The notes below the pieces were generated by a model that saw nothing but the letters and a program-made list of their open reading frames with translations, did no database searches and had not been told where the DNA came from. DNA of 64,000 nucleotides, taken from the NCBI RefSeq assembly GCF_001433855.1, contig NZ_AZCP01000003.1, positions 29,719 to 93,718 on the forward strand, written 5' to 3'. Positions 41,548 to 49,821 of this stretch are shown piece after piece (the stretch's first letter is position 1; every line of letters begins with the position of its first letter). The translations under genes and the position numbers were made by a program. Source of the stretch: Levilactobacillus brevis ATCC 14869 = DSM 20054. Its GTDB lineage: Bacteria; Bacillota; Bacilli; Lactobacillales; Lactobacillaceae.

Positions 41548-41576
41548 AATCTATCATCATTCATTTTCACTGTCAA
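41548..41576 (-). promoter_or_regulatory. Promoter of the first T-box leader
   Basis: -35 TTGACA (41571-41576), 17-bp spacer, -10 TAGATT (41548-41553), minus strand. Confidence 0.7.
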
Positions 41577-41624
41577 TAGTTTTATAAATATTCATTTAAT
41601 TGAATATAAGTCCAGAATCAGTGC

Positions 41625-41664
41625 ATAAAAAAGACGACCCCACGTCGCCGTAAGGTCGTCCACT
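41625..41664 (-). terminator. Terminator after the small membrane-anchored protein
   Basis: GACGACC...GGTCGTC stem, followed by TTTTTT on the minus strand. Confidence 0.72.
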
Positions 41665-41707
41665 TGAATATAGCCTAAAAAATAGCTCGTATTTACGATA
41701 AATCTTT

Positions 41708-41977
41708 TTATTTATTCACATCTTGCGACTGGCGGCCCGTCATCGTGGTCGTTTCCCGGCTAACCGTTTTACCGGCCTGACTGGTCGTCGTTTGCGTCTT
41801 GACCGCCACGTGCCCCTTACCCGTGGTATCCGTCAATTGAACGGCCGTCTGCCCTGAAGCCGGCTTAACAACCGAATCCGTCACCGTTGAGCGGTTTTGC
41901 GGCACCTGGCTGAAGAGCAATCCCCCAGCAACGAGGCCCAGCGCAAGCCCAGTAATGCCCCTCGTTCGTTTTTTCAT
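41708..41977 (-). CDS. Small exported or membrane-anchored protein, unknown function
   Basis: An 89-residue protein. Residues 1-25 form a basic start and a hydrophobic segment (GLALGLVAGGLLF), so it is membrane-anchored or secreted; the rest is Thr/Ser/Gln-rich and probably disordered. ATG at 41977 with AGGGG upstream; the open frame runs further up but overlaps the MFS gene. Low-complexity composition gives no function. It lies 73 bp downstream of the MFS gene, in the same direction. Confidence 0.6.
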   Translation of the reverse strand: MKKRTRGITGLALGLVAGGLLFSQVPQNRSTVTDSVVKPASGQTAVQLTDTTGKGHVAVKTQTTTSQAGKTVSRETTTMTGRQSQDVNK

Positions 41978-42050
41978 ATGATTTCCCCTGATTTCCCTAT
42001 TGTTCGTGACAATTCCTCTGATGCCATTATACACCAAACGCCCAAATAAA

Positions 42051-43226
42051 TTACTTATAAATTTCCACACGGTGTTGGTTCCGTTGAATCACGAGGCCAT
42101 TTAGCCCCAAAATCATTAAATTAGCCACTGCCGCCAGAATAAACAGCAATGTATAAGACCCGTGATCAATCACGAGACCACCAAATAACGGACCAAAAGC
42201 TTTGCCAACACTGGCCCAAGCATTGGCCATCCCCTGGTACTTTCCCTTAACCGCGTGCGGGGTCAAACTGTTAACAATCGCTGGAATCGCGGGGAATGCG
42301 GTGGCCTCACCCAGCGTTAAGATAACCATCGCTACCACAAAGTGGGCGTAATCTTTGGCGAAGATCAGCGTGAAAAATGACAAGGCCACAAAGAAAATGC
42401 CGGCATAAACTTGTAAGTATAAATTGCTGAAAAAGTTACTCAACCAATTAATGATCGCCTGGAAAACCACGATCAACCCCGCATTAAGTGTCCACAACAG
42501 ACTGTAGTCACGCATAGGAATACCCATCCCCGTCATATACACGGAAAGATTGGACACCCATTGCTCATACATCATCCAAATGATCACTAGCGAAAGAAAA
42601 AAGGCCGCCATGATGCGGCGATTAGGCCGTGCAATGGCTACTTTCTCCCGTGTCTGCGCAACCACGTGGCGGTGCATCACGGCTGGTGCGCGATAGCACG
42701 TCACCACTACCCCCATAAAACAAACGAAGAGACTAAAGGCAATGGCAAATAAGAGCGTGACACTAGTACTATACACGAATCCCACCAGAGCTGTTCCCAA
42801 CACCACTCCTAGGTTTTGCGCAAAGTACAGCATATTAAAAATATATCGACCGTCCCGGCTATGAATCGTGGTACCCAGCGAGTTGACCATCGTGAGCGTC
42901 CAACCCGAAGCTAACCCTAAGAAAATCAGGGCGATGGGAAAGGCCGGCCAGCCATGGTTCAGCATTAGCCCCCCCAAGGTTATCAGCGATAAGGTGACCC
43001 CACCGATTGTGAGATAGTAAGGGTTAAAGCGGTCAAACAACCGGCCGCCCAAAACACTACCAACCACGTTGGCTGATGAATATAGAAGTAAGATCACCCC
43101 GACCACTGTTAGTGATGCGCCCAGGCGATTATGGAGGTAAATGGTCGTTAACGGCCAAATAAAACTCATCCCAATACTGCTACACAAAGCCCCCAATAGT
43201 AGCCATCGTAACCGAATCTCTTGCAT
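42051..43226 (-). CDS. MFS transporter, YttB/TetA-like (DHA1)
   Basis: A 391-residue, twelve-segment major facilitator. Motif A variant GGRLFDRFNP near residues 59-68 between segments 2 and 3, and a basic middle loop near 185-200. The start MQEIRLRWLLLGALCSSIGMSFIWPL fits multidrug exporters of the YttB group. AAGGTGG precedes the ATG. Substrate not predictable. Confidence 0.85.
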   Translation of the reverse strand: MQEIRLRWLLLGALCSSIGMSFIWPLTTIYLHNRLGASLTVVGVILLLYSSANVVGSVLGGRLFDRFNPYYLTIGGVTLSLITLGGLMLNHGWPAFPIALIFLGLASGWTLTMVNSLGTTIHSRDGRYIFNMLYFAQNLGVVLGTALVGFVYSTSVTLLFAIAFSLFVCFMGVVVTCYRAPAVMHRHVVAQTREKVAIARPNRRIMAAFFLSLVIIWMMYEQWVSNLSVYMTGMGIPMRDYSLLWTLNAGLIVVFQAIINWLSNFFSNLYLQVYAGIFFVALSFFTLIFAKDYAHFVVAMVILTLGEATAFPAIPAIVNSLTPHAVKGKYQGMANAWASVGKAFGPLFGGLVIDHGSYTLLFILAAVANLMILGLNGLVIQRNQHRVEIYK

Positions 43227-43366
43227 CGAACCCCACCTTTCCTAAAGTTAAAATTCAATTAGATTCCATTCTAGCATAGGCGCGCTTCAAAACACTACCC
43301 CTCCGAGTCATTTCAATTGCCTTTTACCGCTGGTTCCCCGTAAACTGGTGATCAGGAGGTGGCGAA

Positions 43367-43894
43367 ATGACTGTTTTATTTATCAACGGCAGTCCCCGTA
43401 AAACGGGCAACACGGCCGCACTGGGCGAAAGACTCTTACATCAGGTGCCTCACACCACGTGGCACTTAACCGATTATGCTCTACACTTCGAACACGACCA
43501 GCGCGAAACTGGGCGTCCGCAGCAAGACTTAACGGACGATTATGAACAACTCATGACGCAATTTGCGACGTTTGATGACATTGTGCTGGGGACGCCGGTC
43601 TATTGGTACGGGATGACCGGCCAACTTAAAGTCTTTATGGATCGCTGGTTTGATAGCTATACCCACGATTTCCCCTTTGCCGGTAAACGCCTCTACCTTT
43701 TGGTCGTTGGCGCTGACCAGCCCCAAATTAAGGCGACTGGGATTACGCAAGCCGTACAGTATTCCTGCGACTGGCTTCATATGCACTTTCAAGGCGCAAC
43801 TGTGATTACGGCTGACGGTCCCGATGATGTTCGGCAATTAACGACGCTCCCGGCGAGTTATGCCGCGCTGGCCGCGAAGCTACAAAACACTTAA
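43367..43894 (+). CDS. NAD(P)H-dependent FMN reductase, flavodoxin fold
   Basis: A 175-residue flavodoxin-like reductase. The phosphate loop NGSPRKTGNT (residues 7-16) binds FMN; GTPVYWYGMTGQLKVFMDR at about 75-93 is the flavin-stacking region of the iron-sulfur-flavoprotein/WrbA-like group. Probably reduces quinones or azo compounds. AGGAGG 6 nt before the ATG. Confidence 0.88.
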   Translation: MTVLFINGSPRKTGNTAALGERLLHQVPHTTWHLTDYALHFEHDQRETGRPQQDLTDDYEQLMTQFATFDDIVLGTPVYWYGMTGQLKVFMDRWFDSYTHDFPFAGKRLYLLVVGADQPQIKATGITQAVQYSCDWLHMHFQGATVITADGPDDVRQLTTLPASYAALAAKLQNT

Positions 43895-43906
43895 CGTCTT
43901 ACATAA

Positions 43907-43953
43907 GAATAGCGGCAACTTCAGTATGATTAGAACTGAAGTCGCCGCTATTT
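43907..43953 (+). terminator. Terminator after the FMN reductase
   Basis: AATAGCGGC..ACTTCAGT/ACTGAAGTCGCCGCTATT stem followed by TTT. Confidence 0.8.
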
Positions 43954-44005
43954 TAGGACAAAAAAAACCACCGCTCGGGGAAAGCGATGGTCATCGGAGT
44001 AGGGG

Positions 44006-44042
44006 TAACGTCATTATATAAGAATGACGTTAACTATTTTTT
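44006..44042 (+). terminator. Hairpin with T-run upstream of the small broken frame
   Basis: Perfect 10-bp stem TAACGTCATT/AATGACGTTA (44006-44015, 44023-44032) followed by ACTATTTTTT; a terminator or attenuator 26 bp before a very strong ribosome site. Confidence 0.6.
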
Positions 44043-44067
44043 CATTATTCCAGGGGAGGAGGAGTAC

Positions 44068-44295
44068 ATGAAAAAAGATTGTTAATCTTTGGTAGAAGCA
44101 CCTTACTGGTTAACTTCTATGTTTTATATACTAATCGGAAAATATGATGAAATTGTGAACTTTCTGGCACACTCTTATGAATTTTATCAATTTTGGTGGT
44201 TTATTTGGTTACTGTCTAACCAAACATTGATAAAAAATAATCCGATCATCAATTTCACAATCGGTGATCGGATTACTTCCCATCATTACCCCTGA
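44068..44295 (+). pseudogene. Small hydrophobic frame with an early in-frame stop
   Basis: GGGGAGGAGGAG is followed after 3 nt by ATG AAA AAA GAT TGT TAA. The same frame then stays open from 44086 to 44295 and encodes a strongly hydrophobic aromatic segment (WLTSMFYILIG; YQFWWFIWLLSN). Either a nonsense-mutated small membrane protein, a five-codon leader peptide, or chance. The upstream hairpin with a T-run makes a regulatory leader possible. Confidence 0.35.
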
Positions 44296-45674
44296 TCCGG
44301 CGTGTAGGCTACCGAAGAGAACTTGTTGAACGACTTCACGAAGAGTAACTTAACCGTTCCTCGAGGACCCGACCGGTTTTTTTCAATGATGACTTCGACT
44401 TCTCCCACGTCTTGATCCTCTTCTTCTCGCGGATCACCGCCACCATCACTGTCGTCGCCTTCCCGTTCGTAATAATCATCCCGGTAAAGGAAGGACACGA
44501 TATCAGCATCTTGTTCAATTGATCCGGATTCTCGGATATCAGACAAGACTGGTCGTTTATCTTGTCGTTGCTCCACGCCCCGTGATAGCTGCGACAAGGC
44601 AATCACTGGCACGTGAAGTTCTTTAGCTAATTTCTTCAATTGCCGTGAAATATCGGACACTTCTTGCTGACGACTTTCGTGGTTACTTCCTTCAATCAAT
44701 TGGAGGTAATCAATGACAATCAGTCCGAGGTCGCCGCGTTCCTTAGCCAGTCGCCGACATTTGGCCCGAATTTCGGTAATCTTATTTCCAGCCGTATCGT
44801 CGATATAAATGCTGGCCTTCGCCAAACTGCCCATGGCGACAATTAAATTTTGCCACTCGTCTTCAGAGAGTTGCCCCGTTCGCAAATGGTTGGCATCAAT
44901 CGAACCTTCCGCACACAGCATCCGGTTAACCAATGATTCGGCACTCATTTCCAAACTAAAAATTGCCACCGTTTTATCCGTCTTAGTGCCAACGTTTTGC
45001 GCAATGTTCAACGCAAACGCTGTCTTCCCCACGGCCGGCCGGGCGGCTAAGATCATGAGTTCATCATCATGTAATCCGGTCGTCATCTTATCCAACTCCG
45101 CGTAACCCGTCGATAGACCCGTGATGGTGTCGCCTTGTTCCGACAATTGGTTGATTTCTTCAAATGAACTATTTAGGACCTCACGAATTGGCTTAAACCC
45201 GGATTGATTGCGGGTTTCAGCCACACCCATGATGTCGCGCTCAGCGTTATCTAAAAGGTCTGAGACATCCCCATCTTGTTGATAACCCTGAGTGGCAATG
45301 TTTGTAGCCGTTTGAATCAGCCGCCGCAAAATCGCTTTTTCTTGAACAATTTTGGCATAGTACGTGGCGTTCGCCGCCGTGGGCACAGCCCCTGCCAGTT
45401 CGGCAATATACGTGACGCCGCCGACATCATCTAATTCATTCTTAGCCGTTAACCGGTCAGTAATGGTCACCACGTCAATGGCTTCGTCGCGGTCATTTAG
45501 GTCCATCATGCTTTGGAAAATAATCTGATGTTCCCGCCGATAGAAGTCTTCTGGGGTGAGATATTCCAACGCATCCACCAACGCATCGGTACTCAAAAAG
45601 ATCGCCCCTAAGACGGCCTTTTCAGCTTCGAGGTTCTGTGGTGGTGTGTGGTCTGTTAATACGCTATTATCCAT
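44286..45674 (-). CDS. dnaB: Replicative DNA helicase DnaB (DnaC in Bacillus naming)
   Basis: A 462-residue hexameric fork helicase. N-terminal DnaG-binding domain starting PPQNLEAEKAVLGAIF, linker, then the RecA-like domain with Walker A ARPAVGKTA near residue 212, Walker B VIDYLQL near 317 and the KNRSGPRGT segment near the end. ATG at 45674 with AAGGGG upstream; the open frame extends 57 codons further but that stretch is not conserved-looking and has no ribosome site. No intein or insertion. In many lactobacilli it follows rplI directly; here ~5 kb of sugar-utilisation and small genes lie between. Confidence 0.97.
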   Translation of the reverse strand: MDNSVLTDHTPPQNLEAEKAVLGAIFLSTDALVDALEYLTPEDFYRREHQIIFQSMMDLNDRDEAIDVVTITDRLTAKNELDDVGGVTYIAELAGAVPTAANATYYAKIVQEKAILRRLIQTATNIATQGYQQDGDVSDLLDNAERDIMGVAETRNQSGFKPIREVLNSSFEEINQLSEQGDTITGLSTGYAELDKMTTGLHDDELMILAARPAVGKTAFALNIAQNVGTKTDKTVAIFSLEMSAESLVNRMLCAEGSIDANHLRTGQLSEDEWQNLIVAMGSLAKASIYIDDTAGNKITEIRAKCRRLAKERGDLGLIVIDYLQLIEGSNHESRQQEVSDISRQLKKLAKELHVPVIALSQLSRGVEQRQDKRPVLSDIRESGSIEQDADIVSFLYRDDYYEREGDDSDGGGDPREEEDQDVGEVEVIIEKNRSGPRGTVKLLFVKSFNKFSSVAYTPDQG

Positions 45675-45993
45675 GCTTACCCCTTCATTTTTAAACGCTG
45701 TTCTAAATGACCATTTTACCATGAGAGGACCGGGGTCGTAAAATATATGCTTCAATTTCAGCGCTAGTCCGCACTGGTCAACCCGCGCACGGTAATCTGG
45801 CATTTCCATCCAAGTCGTTGTCAGCAATCGGGTAGTTTCCGGCATTTTATCATATTTTTCCGTCAGACCGACGAGTTTAGATCACACGAGAAACAATTCG
45901 ATAGCTAATCAAAATAACCGTTTTGGCAACAAAATCCCCACGATCATTTACGATCAGGTAATCTGGTGATGCATCATTAGGAGGTGTTACACC
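45675..45993. other. Divergent intergenic region between dnaB and the 47-codon gene
   Basis: About 320 bp; must contain the dnaB promoter. I see no RNA gene or strong hairpin. Confidence 0.4.
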
Positions 45994-46137
45994 ATGTGGG
46001 CATTAATTTTGTTACCAGCTGAAAGAGAATTCCCAGAGCCAGATTTACGCACCAAGTGGTTTTATGATTTTGGCTTTCTATACTATCAGGCACACCAAGT
46101 CGTACTGCAACCTAATTGGCACTACCACGTCGCATAA
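45994..46137 (+). CDS. 47-residue small protein, unknown function
   Basis: ATG at 45994 has the near-ideal TAGGAGGTG 7 nt upstream, and the stop at 46135-46137 is followed after 5 bp by a strong terminator. The product begins MWALILLPAERE and is rich in Trp/Tyr/His, with no signal peptide and no recognised family. The tight ribosome-site/terminator framing makes it a believable gene. Confidence 0.65.
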   Translation: MWALILLPAEREFPEPDLRTKWFYDFGFLYYQAHQVVLQPNWHYHVA

Positions 46138-46142
46138 TACCA

Positions 46143-46189
46143 AAAAGCAGACTGTCACCGAACATGCGATGGTGACAATCTGCTTTTTC
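46143..46189. terminator. Bidirectional terminator
   Basis: AAAAAGCAGACTGTCACC/GGTGACAATCTGCTTTTT stem; serves the 47-codon gene and the converging small membrane gene. Confidence 0.85.
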
Positions 46190-46199
46190 TGTGGCTATT

Positions 46200-46418
46200 T
46201 TAACGATTCCGTCGCCGATTCATATTGGTGGCTTCCTGCATCCGCAAGTTCTTACCAGTGATTTCATCAAGGACTGCTGACCCGAGTAAGATTAAACCGG
46301 CAATTCCAATGATAAAGTTGATAAACCAGATAAAACTAATGACTGAATCGGAGAAAAGTGCTAGAAAATTAACCAAAAAAATTAAACTAGCCCAAAATTT
46401 TGGTGTCTTAAATAACAT
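46200..46418 (-). CDS. Small membrane protein, unknown function
   Basis: A 72-residue protein with two membrane segments (about residues 10-26 and 30-47) and an Arg-rich C-terminus (NRRRNR), so the C-terminus is cytoplasmic. ATG at 46418 with AAGGGAG 8 nt upstream. No family recognised. Confidence 0.68.
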   Translation of the reverse strand: MLFKTPKFWASLIFLVNFLALFSDSVISFIWFINFIIGIAGLILLGSAVLDEITGKNLRMQEATNMNRRRNR

Positions 46419-46544
46419 CGCATACACTCCCTTTTACGGTTAAGTATATCGCGATTAGTCGCACCCGTAAAAACGTTTTCTATATAACCTTTAGTCTATT
46501 AATGCCATTTACCCCATAATCATATTAAAACTCACTTAGACATA

Positions 46545-46577
46545 GAAAAACCAGCTGAGATACCTCTAACTGGTTTT
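46545..46577 (-). terminator. Terminator of the xyloside operon
   Basis: AAACCAG/CTGGTTT stem, followed by TTTTTCTATG on the minus strand. Confidence 0.65.
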
Positions 46578-46594
46578 CGTCTATAATTATTAAG

Positions 46595-48148
46595 CTATCG
46601 CGTTACTTTATAGGAAAAGTCCGTGAAGGTTGCACTGGATTCATTGCGCCGATACATATCAATGACGTCTAACCCAATAAAATTCCCAGTATATCCTCCC
46701 GACAAGAAGCTAACGTCCACCGCGCCCAATGACAGTTGCCGGTGACTATCACTAACAATAAATTCCGCCTGTGACTCATTCATTTGAATACTGAACTGAT
46801 ATTGTCCCTCACCATCAACTGAAACTTGAGCTACTCGTTCAAATTCACCGGCCACTTCCTTATGCAAGATCGCGCAAGGCTTGCCTTGTTCGTCTACCGT
46901 AATCATCAGCAAAACGTAGTTTGATAAATCTAAATACAGTGTCATTCCAGCCATCTGTAAATAATTGTGTGGTTGATATTTCATCGTTACTGCTGATCGA
47001 CAATAGAAATCAACTTGGCGCGTCGCAATTAGGTGCTGATCAAAAGCTGACTGAGGCGATTGACCACCCCGGACAACCAAACCAGCCGTCCCTGGTTGCA
47101 ACCAATTAGCCTGCGGGAATTGGCGTAACGTATTCCAATACTTTGTATTCAATCCGGCATGTCGGAAATCATCAATAAACTGATGGCTTTCTATCGGCCG
47201 TTCACTAACACCTTTGGGTGCTGGCGTTTCGAGGCTAGGATGATTGCCACCATTTGCCAATCTTAGCCAGCCATCGGCCGTCCAATTGACCTTCTGAATG
47301 GCTGTTTCACGGCCTAAAATTGGGTCATCCCCTTTAAGCGGACGCGTACATAGGTGTGCCAGATACCATTCATCCTGATCGGTTACCATCAAACTTGCAT
47401 GCCCTGCACACTGCAACGGTAAAATCGGATCATCAGCAGATGTCAATACTGGATTTTGCGGATCAACTTCATAAGGTCCCCAGACACTACGACTACGAGC
47501 AACTGTCTCCTGATGACCAGCCTCCGTACCACCTTCTGCACACAATAAGTAGTAATAGCCATCGTGTTTATAGATTTGTGGTGCTTCCGTTTTTCGTGCT
47601 GCAGTTCCATCAAAAATCACTCGCGGATCTCCTTGTAATTTAAGCGTTTTCAGATCCAACTGCTGAGCTACAATCCCGACTGATTTATTATGCGTAGCCA
47701 GTCGATAATCCCAAATTTCATTTAGAAAATAAGCTTGACCATCATCATCCACGAAGATCGATGGATCAAAGCCGGAGCTATTAATATACACTGGTTGGCT
47801 CCACGGGCCATGAATATCGCTAGCCGTAATTACGTAATTATCACAGTCTTTATAAGGAATCCGAGTAGCATTTACATTGGTATAAACGATGTAAAACTTT
47901 CCCTCATGATAACTAGCATGCGGTCCCCAAATTGAGCATCCAGTTGGATTTCCCTGTAGGTTAACACCCGTTTCAGGACCCAGGATAGATGTCTCATACT
48001 GCCAATTAACCAAATTATCTGATGAATAGACGCGAATGCCTGGTAACCATTCAAAAGTTGATACAACAATATAGTATTTTTCATTAGCCTTAAACAAAAC
48101 CGGATCAGGGTTAAAACCGGTCAGGACTGGATTTTGAATCGTTGCCAT
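46595..48148 (-). CDS. GH43 beta-xylosidase/alpha-arabinofuranosidase
   Basis: A 517-residue glycoside hydrolase of family 43, probably subfamily 11: five-bladed propeller plus a C-terminal concanavalin-like domain (from about residue 325). Catalytic base Asp in GFNPDP (about residue 14), transition-state Asp in GFDPSIF (about 128) and catalytic acid Glu in RKTEAPQ (about 187) are present. No signal peptide, so it acts on imported xylo-oligosaccharides. Second gene of an operon with the GPH symporter 24 bp upstream. Confidence 0.92.
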   Translation of the reverse strand: MATIQNPVLTGFNPDPVLFKANEKYYIVVSTFEWLPGIRVYSSDNLVNWQYETSILGPETGVNLQGNPTGCSIWGPHASYHEGKFYIVYTNVNATRIPYKDCDNYVITASDIHGPWSQPVYINSSGFDPSIFVDDDGQAYFLNEIWDYRLATHNKSVGIVAQQLDLKTLKLQGDPRVIFDGTAARKTEAPQIYKHDGYYYLLCAEGGTEAGHQETVARSRSVWGPYEVDPQNPVLTSADDPILPLQCAGHASLMVTDQDEWYLAHLCTRPLKGDDPILGRETAIQKVNWTADGWLRLANGGNHPSLETPAPKGVSERPIESHQFIDDFRHAGLNTKYWNTLRQFPQANWLQPGTAGLVVRGGQSPQSAFDQHLIATRQVDFYCRSAVTMKYQPHNYLQMAGMTLYLDLSNYVLLMITVDEQGKPCAILHKEVAGEFERVAQVSVDGEGQYQFSIQMNESQAEFIVSDSHRQLSLGAVDVSFLSGGYTGNFIGLDVIDMYRRNESSATFTDFSYKVTR

Positions 48149-48172
48149 AATTAATCGCTCCTCAATATTCCA

Positions 48173-49585
48173 CTATTTTTCGGTAGCCTCCGCTGCCATT
48201 TCCTTAGCATTCCGTTCTTTTAGTTCAGCGGAAATCTTATCATAGGTTGCTTTATCCAAGTTGTAGAACTTCATTGAGAAAATCGCAATAAAGTAAATAA
48301 CAATTGGCACAATCGTTGTGGCAATTACAATCCCATGTAGTGCACCGCTGGTTTGATGAGTGGCCGTTGCCACATAACCTGTTGCTGATAGAATCAAACC
48401 TGGAATCATACCGCCTAAAGCATTCCCACACTTGAAAACAAAGCCAACAATTGCATAAATCACACCACTCATCCGTTTATTAGTTTGATACTCACCATAT
48501 TCAACTGTTTCAGGAATTAGGGCCCACATATATGCTGAAATCATCCCATTCCCGATAGAAGCAATACCACGAGAAACAAAGATCCAGACTAACCATTCAG
48601 GACGAGCAAAGAACAATCCCACCATCCCAATAATATCAGCCGCTACAGAAAGAATAATCAACTGAAATTTAGATAAGTGGTTCGCTAACCACGGAATTGC
48701 TGGAATAAAGGCCAACGCTGGTAAAGTTCCAGCTAAAGAATACCACTTCACTAGATCGGCTCGACCAACATAATAAGTTACATAGTAAATCCCAGTCGCG
48801 CTGACAATCGACTTTACACCATAAATTACGAAGAAAAAAATACAAAGGATGACTAAGGGACGGTTATGTAGCAATTGTTCAAAGACATCTTTCACTTTGA
48901 TCTTAGTGTGTGCAGCCGGTACTTTAACCCGTTCATGGGTAGAAAAGAAACAGCCCCATAATAATAGACCACCTAAGATGCCCATCACCGTCATGGTTAA
49001 CTGCCATCCACGAGCAGCCCCCATACTCTTGGTGAAAATATCCGCCAAAAATGGAACGAAGAAGGCCACAATTACCTGGCCTACATTGGCTAAGAATGTC
49101 CGGTAAGTCGTCAGACTCACAGATTCCTGTTGATCGTTGGTCATCGCCGCTGTTAGACTCCCATAAGGGACATTAACAAACGTATAACAAATCGATAAGA
49201 GAATATAGGTAATGTAGGCATAAGCCAACTTAGTCGCTCCGCCAAAACTTGGCACCGTGAAACACAAGACGGCCAAAATGGCAAATGGAATCGCTCCATA
49301 TAGTAAAAACGGCCGATACTTTCCCCAGCGCGTATTGGATTTATCCACAAAAAAACCAATAATGGGATCGGAAAGTGCATCCACAAAGCGAACCACTAGG
49401 AACAGAAACGATGCGGCAGCGGCTGTGATACCAAACACGTTCGTATAAAAGAATAACAAATAACTTGAAAGACTGGCATAAATCAGATTACAGGTAAAGT
49501 CACCTAAACCAAATCCGACCTTTTCACCCACACCAATTTGACCGATCGGCCGAATGGCCGGTTTCGTAGGACTGGTACTCATCAT
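48173..49585 (-). CDS. GPH-family xyloside:cation symporter
   Basis: A 470-residue, twelve-segment carrier of the glycoside-pentoside-hexuronide family (motif VGFGLGDFTCNLIY at residues 23-36, DALSDPIIGFFVDKS near 68-82, RWGKYRPFLL near 86-95). With the GH43 enzyme it forms an import-and-cleave pair for xylosides or xylobiose. AGGAG precedes two adjacent ATGs. The promoter region has a cre site and XylR-type half sites. Confidence 0.92.
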   Translation of the reverse strand: MMSTSPTKPAIRPIGQIGVGEKVGFGLGDFTCNLIYASLSSYLLFFYTNVFGITAAAASFLFLVVRFVDALSDPIIGFFVDKSNTRWGKYRPFLLYGAIPFAILAVLCFTVPSFGGATKLAYAYITYILLSICYTFVNVPYGSLTAAMTNDQQESVSLTTYRTFLANVGQVIVAFFVPFLADIFTKSMGAARGWQLTMTVMGILGGLLLWGCFFSTHERVKVPAAHTKIKVKDVFEQLLHNRPLVILCIFFFVIYGVKSIVSATGIYYVTYYVGRADLVKWYSLAGTLPALAFIPAIPWLANHLSKFQLIILSVAADIIGMVGLFFARPEWLVWIFVSRGIASIGNGMISAYMWALIPETVEYGEYQTNKRMSGVIYAIVGFVFKCGNALGGMIPGLILSATGYVATATHQTSGALHGIVIATTIVPIVIYFIAIFSMKFYNLDKATYDKISAELKERNAKEMAAEATEK

Positions 49586-49611
49586 AATTGTTTCATCTCC
49601 TGATTAAATTT

Positions 49612-49628
49612 AAAAAAATAAACTAACC
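49612..49628. promoter_or_regulatory. XylR-type half operator before the symporter gene
   Basis: AAAAAAATAAACTAACC (reverse complement contains TTAGTTTATTT), similar to the xylose-repressor operator core; a related sequence (AAAAATAAACAAATG) lies at 49777-49791. Confidence 0.5.
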
Positions 49629-49642
49629 AGGGGTAATTATAG

Positions 49643-49657
49643 CAGAAAGCGTTTTCC
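49643..49657. promoter_or_regulatory. Catabolite-responsive element (cre)
   Basis: CAGAAAGCGTTTTCC fits the CcpA site pattern (W-G-N-A-A-N-C-G-N-W-N-N-C) and lies about 60 bp upstream of the symporter start. Confidence 0.7.
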
Positions 49658-49792
49658 TTTCAAGCTTGCGTAATACTGCAAATTGCTTTCATACAAGCAT
49701 TTAATTAACAAGAAAGCTTTGTTTCATTAATTTGGGCGTTGCTATATATTTTTTTGATTTTATTTTATTAATTTATAAAAATAAACAAATGA

Positions 49793-49820
49793 AAAGGATC
49801 CGTTCTACCGAACAGATCCT
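49793..49820 (-). terminator. Terminator after the ROK regulator
   Basis: AGGATC-GTTC/GAAC-GATCCT stem; T-run short (TTTTC). Confidence 0.55.
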
Positions 49821-49821
49821 C

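Noticed and set aside
45675-45845. A 57-codon N-terminal extension of DnaB
   Set aside because: The ATG at 45674 has a good ribosome site and begins the normal DnaB sequence; the extension has neither.
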